Part shown: positions 25,349-33,730 of the stretch, in pieces
How the letters are laid out: each line of letters starts with the position of its first letter
Position numbering within the stretch: position 1 is the stretch's first letter
Assembly (NCBI RefSeq): GCF_018449515.1
Contig: NZ_JAAVUQ010000032.1
Location: 1-64,000 of the forward strand
DNA from: Caballeronia sp. dw_19
Lineage (GTDB): Bacteria > Pseudomonadota > Gammaproteobacteria > Burkholderiales > Burkholderiaceae
DNA: 64,000 bases
Direction of reading: 5' to 3'
Notes under the pieces: model-generated
Seen by the model: only the letters and a program-made list of their open reading frames with translations
Databases searched by the model: none
Told to the model about the DNA's origin: nothing
Made by a program: the position numbers and the translations under genes

Positions 25349-26494
25349 ATGCCGCATTGGCTGAACGAACAACACACCCAGATACGCGACACCGTCCGCC
25401 GGTTTGCGGAAAAGGAGATCGCTCCGGTTTCCGAGGCCTTATGGGAAGCGGAAGCCTTTCCCTATGACATCTGGCGCAGCGCGGGCAAACTCGGCTTCGC
25501 CGGACTGCCCTACCCGGAAGCGTTCGGCGGTGGCGGTGGCGAATGGCTGTCGTATGTGATCGTGCTCGAAGAACTGGCGCGGGTGGATTGCGCGGTGGCG
25601 AACTCGTTGATGGCAAATTCGACCGTGGCGAGCCTGCTTTCCAACTACGGCACCGAGGCACAGAAGGACCGCTATCTGCGGCCGATTCTCGATGGCCGGC
25701 AGGTGGGTGCGATCGGCCTGTCGGAACCCAACGCCGGCTCCGACGCCGCCAACATCGCCACCCGCGCAAGGCAGGACGGCGAGCGCTGGATCATCGATGG
25801 ATCGAAGACCTTCATCAGCAACTCGGGCACCGAGGTTACCGGTCCGGTCGTCATTGCCGCAGTGACCGGCACCCGGCCCGACGGGCGCAAGGATATATCG
25901 AACTTCATCGTGCCCAATGGCACCCCCGGCTTCACCTACGGACGCAAGCTTCGCAAGATCGGCTGGCGGGCATCCAGCACCTATGAACTGTTCTTCGAAG
26001 GCTGCGCGCTGCCCGCCGGGCACCTGCTCGGCGAACCCGGCGCTGGCCTGCGCCAGACGCTCGCACAGATCAGTACCGGCCGAATCCTGATTGGCGCGCT
26101 CGCGCTTGGAATTTTGCAGGGGTCGCTGGATCGTTCGGTTGCCTACATGAAGCAGCGGCGCGCGTTCGGCAAGCCGATTGCCGAATTCCAGGCGCTGCAG
26201 TTCAAGATTGCGGACATGGCGCATCACGCGCACGCCGCGCGCCTCATGCTCTACGATGCCGCCGCGCTCAAGGACGCGGGTCAGCGCTTCGACCAGCAGG
26301 CGTCGATGGCCAAGCTGTTTGCCACCGAGCACGCGATGCAGGCTGCCCACCAGGCCCTGCAGATCCACGGCGGCTACGGCGTGATGAGCGAGTACCCGGT
26401 GTCGCGTGCATTCGGGGACGCGAAAGTGCTGGAGATCGTCGAGGGAACCTCCGAGATCCAGCGGATGATCATCGCGCGCCATCTGCTTGCCTGA
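25349..26494 (+). CDS. Acyl-CoA dehydrogenase
   Basis: A 381-residue flavoenzyme of the medium/short-chain acyl-CoA dehydrogenase family, oxidising an acyl-CoA to the 2-enoyl-CoA. Visible are AIGLSEPNAGSDAANIATRA, the FAD-contact SKTFISNSG, AFGKPIAEFQALQFKIADM, the QIHGGYGVMSEYPVSRAFGD block, and the C-terminal EIVEGTSEIQRMIIARHLL, whose Glu is the usual catalytic base. It sits between an enoyl-CoA hydratase and a CoA-transferase, consistent with activation, oxidation and hydration of one acid. Confidence 0.94.
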   Translation: MPHWLNEQHTQIRDTVRRFAEKEIAPVSEALWEAEAFPYDIWRSAGKLGFAGLPYPEAFGGGGGEWLSYVIVLEELARVDCAVANSLMANSTVASLLSNYGTEAQKDRYLRPILDGRQVGAIGLSEPNAGSDAANIATRARQDGERWIIDGSKTFISNSGTEVTGPVVIAAVTGTRPDGRKDISNFIVPNGTPGFTYGRKLRKIGWRASSTYELFFEGCALPAGHLLGEPGAGLRQTLAQISTGRILIGALALGILQGSLDRSVAYMKQRRAFGKPIAEFQALQFKIADMAHHAHAARLMLYDAAALKDAGQRFDQQASMAKLFATEHAMQAAHQALQIHGGYGVMSEYPVSRAFGDAKVLEIVEGTSEIQRMIIARHLLA

Positions 26495-26525
26495 CGCCGG
26501 CTATTCTCATCATTGGAGACGATAC

Positions 26526-27719
26526 ATGTTGGAAGGCATCAAGGTTCTGAGCTTTACCCACTTCCTTCAGGGACCGGCCGCTGTGCAGATGCTCGCCGAT
26601 GTGGGCGCCGAAGTGATCAAGATCGAGCCGCCGGGTGGCGCGTTCGAGCGCGCCTGGACGGGTTTCGACGCTTTCGTGGAAGGCGTAAGCGTCTTCTTCC
26701 TGCTCGGCAACCGCAACCAGCGCAGCATCTCGCTCGACCTGCGCGACGAGCGCGCCCGCGAGATCGTGTGGAGGATGATTCGCGAAGCAGACGTGCTGGT
26801 CGAAAACTATCGGCCGGGCGTGCTGCAGAAGATGGGCTTCGGCTTTCCTCAGGTGCACGAGGTCAATCCGCGGCTAGTCTACTGCTCATGCACCGGATAC
26901 GGTTCGTCGGGGCCCTATTTCAAGCGTCCCGGGCAGGATCTCCTGCTCCAGGCGATGAGCGGCATGACGCTCCTGTCCGGCGAGGCCGATTCGCCGCCAA
27001 CACCGTTCGGCGCCGCGATCGTCGACCAGCATGCCGCCGCACTGGCCGCGTTCGGCGTGACTGCCGCCCTGCAGGCGCGGGAACGCACGGGCAAAGGCAC
27101 GCTTGTCGAAAGCAACCTGCTCAATGCGGCCATCGACCTGCAGATCGAGCCGTTCACCTACTACCTCAACAAAGGGCCGCTGTGGCCTCGCACGAACCCG
27201 CCTATAGGCAGCCGCTTCCATCCTGCGCCCTACGGGGTCTATCGCACGCTCGACGGCTGGATCGCCGTCTCGCTCACACCGACGGCCAAGCTCGCAGGCG
27301 CCCTGTCGCGCCCCGAACTGCTTGCCTTCAATCACCCGAAGGACGACGTGCGCCGGCGCGACGAACTCAACGGCATCGTCTATGAAGCACTGACCACCCG
27401 CATGACCGCCGACTGGATGGCGACCTTCGAGGAGCACGATATCTGGTTTGCGCCCGTGAACGACTACGAGCAGGTGGAAGCCGATCCGCAGGTGGCGCAT
27501 AACGGCATCATCATGGAAGTCGACCACCCGGAGGCGGGACCGGTACGTCTGCTGGCCCATCCGGTGCGTTACGACGGCGCGCCGCCACCGCTCACGCGCC
27601 TGCCGCCACGCCAGGGCGAACACACGCGCGAGGTGCTCACCGAACTGGGCTACGCGGAGGAAGAGATCGCCGCGCTGGTCGAAGGCGGCATTGCGTTGAC
27701 GGAAAGGAGGCCTACATGA
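26526..27719 (+). CDS. CaiB/BaiF (family III) CoA-transferase (second)
   Basis: A 397-residue family III CoA-transferase. The N-terminus LEGIKVLSFTHFLQGPAAVQ and the ADVGAEVIKIEPPGG motif are canonical. The catalytic Asp lies in FGAAIVDQHAAALAAFG. A GGAG site precedes the ATG at 26526. The stop overlaps the start of MaoC protein 3 (ATGA at 27716-27719). It is only distantly like the CoA-transferase at 6871-8010, so the two probably activate different acids. Confidence 0.92.
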   Translation: MLEGIKVLSFTHFLQGPAAVQMLADVGAEVIKIEPPGGAFERAWTGFDAFVEGVSVFFLLGNRNQRSISLDLRDERAREIVWRMIREADVLVENYRPGVLQKMGFGFPQVHEVNPRLVYCSCTGYGSSGPYFKRPGQDLLLQAMSGMTLLSGEADSPPTPFGAAIVDQHAAALAAFGVTAALQARERTGKGTLVESNLLNAAIDLQIEPFTYYLNKGPLWPRTNPPIGSRFHPAPYGVYRTLDGWIAVSLTPTAKLAGALSRPELLAFNHPKDDVRRRDELNGIVYEALTTRMTADWMATFEEHDIWFAPVNDYEQVEADPQVAHNGIIMEVDHPEAGPVRLLAHPVRYDGAPPPLTRLPPRQGEHTREVLTELGYAEEEIAALVEGGIALTERRPT

Positions 27720-28159
27720 ATGCCATCCCTGATCTGGCGCACGGCATGCTGCGTTTCGACGACATCGCGATCGGGCGCAGTCATGTGCTCGTGCACGCGA
27801 TGCTTGAATCCGAAGTCGATGTATTCGGCCGCCTGTCGGGCGACCTGAACCCGCTGCACATGGACGAGGACTTCGCTGCTCGTTCGCCGTTCGGGCGGCG
27901 CGTAGTGCATGGCCTGCTCACAGCCGCGCTGGTGTCGACGGCGCATACCGAGCTGACCGGCCCCGGTTTTGCCTATGTGGGGCAGGAACTGCGATTTCTA
28001 GGGCCAGCTTTTATCGGCGATACACTTACCATCACGCTGACGGTGGTGGAAAGAAAACCCGGCAAGCGCATCCTCGTGCTGGACACGATGGTACGCAACC
28101 AGGACGGCGTCGCGGTGCTGAGCGGATTGTCGGCATTGAAGGAGTTGTCCTTTACCTGA
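27716..28159 (+). CDS. MaoC-like (R)-enoyl-CoA hydratase, protein 3
   Basis: A 147-residue hotdog protein with the canonical hydratase motif GRLSGDLNPLHMDEDFAA and FGRRVVHGLL. Translation is probably coupled to the CoA-transferase through the ATGA overlap. Last gene of the operon starting at 24101; the AraC regulator gene follows 148 bases later. Confidence 0.92.
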   Translation: MNAIPDLAHGMLRFDDIAIGRSHVLVHAMLESEVDVFGRLSGDLNPLHMDEDFAARSPFGRRVVHGLLTAALVSTAHTELTGPGFAYVGQELRFLGPAFIGDTLTITLTVVERKPGKRILVLDTMVRNQDGVAVLSGLSALKELSFT

Positions 28160-28307
28160 TGCAGGCAAACAGGGTTCATGTCGTATCGCGGGTTATCGAT
28201 AGCAGCGGCGGCGCCCCGCTCCTCGCTACACTGTTAGTCCGCAGCAGGCTTGGGCGAAGGAAGGTCCGCGGCGCGCAATGCACACGCCGCCTCGCAGGGG
28301 ACAAGAA

Positions 28308-29198
28308 ATGCACAGTGGGTGTGGCTGCCAGTTGCCGGTCTTCAAGATTGCGAACTATGAATACGGTTCGCGGATCAAGTCGATCGACTTTCATTTCGCG
28401 CCGCTCGAGAACATGAAGTCGACGTTGCCTTATCCGCACCGTCACGAGTTCTATCACATCGTCTGGGTGACGCATGGGAGCGGGTATCACATCATCGATT
28501 CCCTGCGCTACGAAGTCCGCCCGGACACCCTGTTCTTCATGGCGCCGGGACAGATCCACGATTTTGTGCTGTCGGAAGACACCATGGGTTACGCCATCAG
28601 CTTCTCGTCGGAATTCTTTGCGTTCAAGGTGCAGAACCGTCAATCGCAGACGGACGTGCCTGTCTATGACTTCGAGCGCATCCACAGCGCCATCTACATG
28701 ACCGAGCGGCAGTCGCGTGACCTGCAGCGCGTGCTCGACGGCATCGAGGAAGAGTATGCAACCGAAGCGCCGGGCTACGACGACGTGATCTGGTCGTATT
28801 TGCGGATATTCCTGGTCAAGTCGGCGCGCATGGGCGGCGACGCCGCCGATATCGATTCGTCCCGCAGCGTGCTTCTGTCGCGCCGGTTCCGGAGCCTGCT
28901 GGAGAAGTACTTCAGCACGCTGCACGACGCCGCCGAATACGCGCGCATGCTGAGCGTGACGGAACGGGCGCTCAACGATGCGACACGCCAGGCGCTGGGC
29001 AGCACCGCCGCAAAACTGATTCGCGAGCGCGTGATGCTCGAGGCGAAGCGGATGCTGTTGCATTCGGAGGAGAACGTGGCGGAGATAGCGAGCCAGCTTG
29101 CCTTCGACGACCCCGCCTATTTCAGCCGCTGTTTTCGCAAGCACACGGGGCGCTCGCCGATCGACTTTCGTCGTAGCCTGTTGAAGCTGAGTATCTAG
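28308..29198 (+). CDS. AraC-family transcriptional regulator
   Basis: A 296-residue regulator with an N-terminal cupin-like ligand domain (YPHRHEFYHIVWVTHGSG) and a C-terminal AraC DNA-binding domain. The final helix-turn-helix reads VAEIASQLAFDDPAYFSRCFRKH (outline), then TGRSPIDFRR. The ATG at 28308 has AGGGGA 7 bases upstream; the ATG at 28278 lacks one. Its position after the MaoC/ACAD/CoA-transferase operon makes it the likely activator of that operon, the GH88 gene or both. Confidence 0.9.
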   Translation: MHSGCGCQLPVFKIANYEYGSRIKSIDFHFAPLENMKSTLPYPHRHEFYHIVWVTHGSGYHIIDSLRYEVRPDTLFFMAPGQIHDFVLSEDTMGYAISFSSEFFAFKVQNRQSQTDVPVYDFERIHSAIYMTERQSRDLQRVLDGIEEEYATEAPGYDDVIWSYLRIFLVKSARMGGDAADIDSSRSVLLSRRFRSLLEKYFSTLHDAAEYARMLSVTERALNDATRQALGSTAAKLIRERVMLEAKRMLLHSEENVAEIASQLAFDDPAYFSRCFRKHTGRSPIDFRRSLLKLSI

Positions 29199-29269
29199 AC
29201 GCAGGCTGCTGATCCATCTGCGGCACGCGCACGCGCAGGATTCTTCCCAACCCACACAGGAGTTCATGC

Positions 29270-30487
29270 GTGAACGAAGCAAACGCTCTTCAGGTGCCGA
29301 CCAAAGCGCAGTCTGCGCTCTTCGGCACCGTCCTCGACCATATCGCCAGGAAAGTCGCTGAAGACGAACCCACACTAGGCGTTGAATTCCCCCACGTAAC
29401 CGCTCCCGATGGCCAATGGATCCGCCTGCCCGCTTCCCTCTCGGCCGGCTACAAAGGAGAGACATGGAGTCACGGCAACTGGCTGTGCGGCTTCTGGGTC
29501 GGCTTGTTGCTGACGTCGTACCTGCACACGGGCGACCAGAAGTACCTCGGCTGGGCTCGTGAACGCATGCGGCTCGTCGCGCAGCGGGCGCAGGATCCGA
29601 ACACGCACGACATCGGCTTCATCTTCGACAGCAGCGCCGTGCCAGGCTTCCACATCACTGGGGACCCCTGGTATGCGCAGATCGCGCTGGAAGCCGCTGA
29701 CAAGTTGCGCGCGCGCCTCGTCACTACCCGCGGCGGCGCATACCTGGCATCTTGGGGACCGCTTTCGGATCCACGCGGGCGCAGCGCATCCGCCATCGAC
29801 ACGATGGCCAATCTCTCACTGCTCTACTGGGCAGCGAACCATTCCGACGACGGCAGCTACCGGCTCGCGGCAGACGCACACGCAGCGATGACGGCGAACG
29901 CATTCATCCGCCCCGACGACTCCACCTATCACGCTGTTGAATACGACATGGAGAGCGGCGCTCGCAAGCGCGGCTACACGTACCAGGGAGCATTCGACGA
30001 ATCAGCGTGGAGCCGCGGCCAGGCATGGGCCATCTACGGTTATGTGAACTCGGCGCGTGAGACCGGCAAAAGCGCGTATCTTGCTCTCGCCGAACGGCTT
30101 GCCGAGTATTACCTTCGCAGGCTCGACGGCCGGCAAGTGCCGCCGTGGGATTTCGACGCACGCGGAGCCGATGCCGAGGTCAAGGACACGGCTGCGGCCG
30201 CCATCGTTGCATCGGCGTTGCTCGAACTGGGACGTCTTCATTCCGATGCCGCGAGGGGGGGGCGCTGGTGCAAGCGCGGGCTCGACATGCTCGAGGCGCT
30301 CTGCCGCGACGAATTCGCGTACGAGTCGACGCATCGCGGACTGCTGAAACATTCGTGCTATTCGAAGCCGCATAACGAGGGCGTCACCGGCGCGACCATG
30401 TTCGGCGACTTTTATTTCGCGGAGGCGCTGTGCCGCGTGATGTTGCCGGGCAAGCTTCGTCCCGAAGGTGCCCGGCCAGAAAAATAA
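29270..30487 (+). CDS. Glycoside hydrolase family 88 (unsaturated glucuronyl hydrolase-like)
   Basis: A 405-residue all-alpha toroid protein of the GH88 family, which hydrates the 4,5-unsaturated uronic acid at the end of oligosaccharides released by polysaccharide lyases. Family marks are WSHGNWLCGFWVGLLL, GFIFDSSAVPGF, SAIDTMANLSLLYWA with the catalytic Asp, and DESAWSRGQAWAIYGY. No signal peptide is seen, so it is cytoplasmic. The start is a GTG at 29270; a nearby ATG at 29264 is out of frame. No lyase, sugar kinase or sugar importer accompanies it, which is odd for this family. Confidence 0.88.
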   Translation: MNEANALQVPTKAQSALFGTVLDHIARKVAEDEPTLGVEFPHVTAPDGQWIRLPASLSAGYKGETWSHGNWLCGFWVGLLLTSYLHTGDQKYLGWARERMRLVAQRAQDPNTHDIGFIFDSSAVPGFHITGDPWYAQIALEAADKLRARLVTTRGGAYLASWGPLSDPRGRSASAIDTMANLSLLYWAANHSDDGSYRLAADAHAAMTANAFIRPDDSTYHAVEYDMESGARKRGYTYQGAFDESAWSRGQAWAIYGYVNSARETGKSAYLALAERLAEYYLRRLDGRQVPPWDFDARGADAEVKDTAAAAIVASALLELGRLHSDAARGGRWCKRGLDMLEALCRDEFAYESTHRGLLKHSCYSKPHNEGVTGATMFGDFYFAEALCRVMLPGKLRPEGARPEK

Positions 30488-31060
30488 TGGGCTTTCCCCG
30501 GCTAGCGGTATCGGAAAACCGGCCTTCGCCATACCGCTGCGGACTCAGTGAACAGGTACCGATAAGGACGCGCGGACGTGGCCGGACAAGGTCAAGAGGA
30601 TTACTTACATTGGGATAGCGGGGAATTGTTCGGCGACTGAGCGCTCCGACGGAGTGTCGGTGATAACTAATCAGAGTTATTGCATCGAAGGGAACTCAGG
30701 CGATAGCGCCGGGAAGCTGCGATTGGAATAGATCAATTGGGACTCACGTGCTCGTCACCCGCCACGAGCTCTCGCCCCTGGATGAAATGGTTCGCAAAAT
30801 CGAGGCTACTTATCCGCGAAACCGGCAACAACGCAGCCCCGGGCGCTTGGATGGCCGTGGGAGCCCTCTTCGCGGCGTTCTCGGTATATCGAGGCCAACG
30901 GCGGTCGCTACGCGCGGACTTGACACCCGGCGAGAGCAATCCGCACTGAATGCTTAACCGGGCGCCCCGTCGGATACACACTTCGGAAAGCTATGCGTTT
31001 CACCACATACGAATGTCAACGGGAACGTCTGTCTAAAGCCTCTTGTTCGCGAGTCAAATC
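30488..31060. other. Intergenic region without a recognised gene
   Basis: About 570 bases between the GH88 gene and the LysR gene. Short open frames exist on both strands (longest about 70 codons) but none has a recognisable domain or good ribosome binding site. I see no clear terminator or IS end. Confidence 0.4.
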
Positions 31061-31972
31061 TTATAAGGCTATTGCCTGTGCAGGTGGTGCGGCGAGCGCG
31101 GTTTTTATCCACGTAACAAATGACTCGATCGCCGACGACTGGACGGAATTCGCCGCCCATGTGCAGTAATAGTTGTATTGCCCTTTCGCCGGCAGATCGA
31201 ACAAAGGCACGAGTGCCCCTGCTCGCAGCCACGCCTCGGACATCATTTGCCGCGCAAGCGCCACGCCCTGGTCGCTGATTGCTGCTTCCACCATCAATCC
31301 CAGATCGATGAACTGAATGCCTCTCGATGGCTCGGGCCAATCAAGTCCCGCAACCGCTAGCCAAGGGCGCCACGGTTCGAGAGGACACCGGAGTAAATCT
31401 GCACGAGAAAGATCTGACGGGATATGGAACGGTCCCTTCTCCTTGAGATAAACGGGGCTGCATACCGGGAATATCGGCTCTTCAAGGATGGTTTCGACAT
31501 TCAGTCCGTTGTAGTACCCGCTACCGAAACGCACTTCGACATCCGCTTCATCCGCTTTGAGCCCAACCAGCGGCACGGACAACTGCATCACAATATCAAG
31601 GTCGGGATACAACGTTTGGAATGCCGGCATGCGCGGCACGAGGATCTGGCGCGCGAAGGTCGGCGGCGCTGCGATGCGAAGCTGCGGCCGCTGCCCGACG
31701 ACGTTGCCCCGTACCGGATAACGGTTGAGTGATTCGAGGCATTCACGGACCACATCGAGATATTCCGAGCCGCGCGACGTGAGTGTCAGCTCACTCTGAT
31801 TCCTGTTCAGCAACGTTTCGCCAAGCGACTCCTCGAGTTGCTTGATCCGGTGACTGATGGCGCTCGGCGTGACCGACAACTCTGCCGCCGCCAGTGCGCC
31901 GCTGCGCAGGCGCGCCACCGCCTCAAACGCAATGAGGTTCTGCACGGGTGGCAAGCGATAGAACTGTTTCAT
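31061..31972 (-). CDS. LysR-family transcriptional regulator (GcvA-like)
   Basis: A 303-residue regulator with an N-terminal winged helix-turn-helix (LIAFEAVARLRSGALAAAEL, SVTPSAISHRIKQLEESLG) and a C-terminal substrate-sensing domain. I chose the ATG at 31972 (MKQFYRLPPVQNLIAF) because residues upstream of it do not match the family. It diverges from the mandelate-racemase-like pseudogene, so it probably controls that gene and the symporter/nitrilase genes beyond. Confidence 0.88.
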   Translation of the reverse strand: MKQFYRLPPVQNLIAFEAVARLRSGALAAAELSVTPSAISHRIKQLEESLGETLLNRNQSELTLTSRGSEYLDVVRECLESLNRYPVRGNVVGQRPQLRIAAPPTFARQILVPRMPAFQTLYPDLDIVMQLSVPLVGLKADEADVEVRFGSGYYNGLNVETILEEPIFPVCSPVYLKEKGPFHIPSDLSRADLLRCPLEPWRPWLAVAGLDWPEPSRGIQFIDLGLMVEAAISDQGVALARQMMSEAWLRAGALVPLFDLPAKGQYNYYCTWAANSVQSSAIESFVTWIKTALAAPPAQAIAL

Positions 31973-32169
31973 CTTTGCGGTGGGGAGAGAGCGTGCGGTC
32001 TGTGGCACGACACGTAACGATAACCCTACAAAAAGACGCGCCAAAAAGGCGAATTTCACGCGGCAGTTGAAAAAAAATCAAGTCGCCCAAAACACCTGCC
32101 GCCGCGAATAAAAGCGAAAATAAAAATGCCCGTTTTACCACTCTTTCGTGCGAACCCCATACATCGACG

Positions 32170-33284
32170 ATGACTTCCCTATCTTCTTCCATTACCGAAT
32201 CGACGAATCCTCCGGAGATCGTCGGTATTCGCGTACGACCGGTCGTGGCGCCGCTGAATACGCCGTTACGTACCGCCAGCGGGGTCATGGAGAGCGCGCC
32301 GCTCATCCTGATTGATGTCGAGACGGCGGCAGGTGTGACGGGTAGCGCCTATATTTTCACGTACACGCCGATCGTACTGCCAGCTATCGCCCGCTTGCTC
32401 GACGACGTGGGGCGCACGCTCACTGGCAAGCCGCTTGCCCCGGCATCGCTCACTGAAGCCCTGCGCAAGCGCTTCGTTCTGCTGGGCACACCCGGTCTGC
32501 TCGATATAGCGCTGGCTGGACGACATGGCGCTGTGGGACGCTCACGCGCGGTGGCTGAAGCTGCCGCTGGTGCGTTTGCTCGGCGCAAGTCCACGACCGG
32601 TCAGGGCGTATCCCAGCTTCGGCATGGATGGTCTTGAGGGAGCGCTACTTGCGGCCGACGCTGCCTGCGCGAAAGGCTTTGGCGCAATCAAGATCAAGAT
32701 CGGCTACGAGACGCTGGCCGAAGATCTTGCCGTGGTCAGGGGCGTGCGCCGCGTGATCGGGGAACGTACGGCCCTCATGGTGGACTACAACCAGGCATTG
32801 AGCGTGCCCGAGGCCATTCGCCGGGGTCTGGCGCTGGATCAGGAGAAGCTCGAATGGATCGAAGAGCCGACCGCATGCGACGACCTCGTAGGCCACGGGG
32901 CAATCGCGGCGGCGCTGCAAACCCCATTGCAGCTCGGCGAGAACGCCTGGGGGCCACGCGGCATGCTCGCCCTTCTAAGGCACCCGTGCAAGCGATCTTG
33001 CCATGCCCGATCTCATGAAGATCGGCGGCGTGACCGGCTGGCTGGCAGCGGTCGCGGTATGCGACGCGCATGCGGTGCCCGTATCGAATCACTTCTACCA
33101 GGAAATGAGCGCGCATCTACTCGCCGCAACACCGGCGGCGCATTACCTCGAGTACTTCGGCATCGCCGACGCAGTCTTGCGCAACCCGTGCGTCGCAACA
33201 GACGGCTTCGTCAGCGCGATGGATGCGCCGGGCAGCGGAATCGAATGGGACGAGGACGCAGTGGCACGCTTCGCCTTGAATTAA
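32170..33284 (+). pseudogene. Mandelate racemase-like enolase-superfamily enzyme, two frameshifts
   Basis: Three frames together give a full-length mandelate racemase homologue. The first (32170 to about 32520) has GVMESAPLILIDVETAAGV and LLDDVGRTLTGKPLAPASL. The second (about 32521-32985) has IKIKIGYETLAEDLAVVR, MVDYNQALSVP and WIEEP. The third (about 32986-33284) has PDLMKIGGVTGW, SNHFYQEMSAHLLAATP and AHYLE. These include the two lysines, the metal ligands Asp and Glu, and the Asp/His/Glu catalytic set of mandelate racemase. At the first junction a codon-and-a-bit (about two bases) is missing between ALAG and DMALWDA. The second shift lies near 32985. Either recent inactivation or sequence error. 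Confidence 0.85.
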
Positions 33285-33430
33285 TGCACTTGAAATTTTT
33301 TTAAGCACCCTGTCTAAAAACTTTCAAGCCCTTGAATTAATGGCGAGAAATTGGCTTCCAGATAATGGATTTCACAGCCAGCCGATGGGTTGTATCGGCT
33401 CAGGCAACCCGAATCCTTCTGGAGAGTCCT

Positions 33431-33730
33431 ATGGAAAATCATGCCGCACTCGACCATGTATTCACGTCGCCCGTCGCCACCACGGGTCGCCGACAACGTT
33501 TGTCGACGATCTTCACCGCGATGATCCTACTTGCCGTTGCCGCGTTTTTCGCCGTCTTTTGCTTTTCCCCCGAACTGATGTCAATGCAAGTCACGGGACA
33601 CATGTCGCTCGGCATCATCCTTGAACCGGGGCTGATTCTGCTCGCGATCGTGCTCGGCATCACGTACGTCCGGCGTGCGGACGGCTATGACCTCGAGAGC
33701 GTAGCCGTCGATACGGAGACGCAATCATGA
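33431..33730 (+). CDS. DUF485 small membrane protein (YjcH-like)
   Basis: A 99-residue protein with two membrane helices (FTAMILLAVAAFFAVFCF and LGIILEPGLILLAIVLGITY). YjcH/DUF485 proteins are encoded next to ActP-type solute:sodium symporters and are thought to act as accessory subunits. Its stop overlaps the symporter start as ATGA, implying coupled translation. The ATG at 33431 is preceded by GGAGAG. Confidence 0.82.
   Translation: MENHAALDHVFTSPVATTGRRQRLSTIFTAMILLAVAAFFAVFCFSPELMSMQVTGHMSLGIILEPGLILLAIVLGITYVRRADGYDLESVAVDTETQS

Noticed and set aside
30737..30957. Two overlapping 70-codon frames after the GH88 gene
   Set aside because: No recognisable domain, both frames equally open, and no good ribosome binding site; probably chance in GC-rich DNA.
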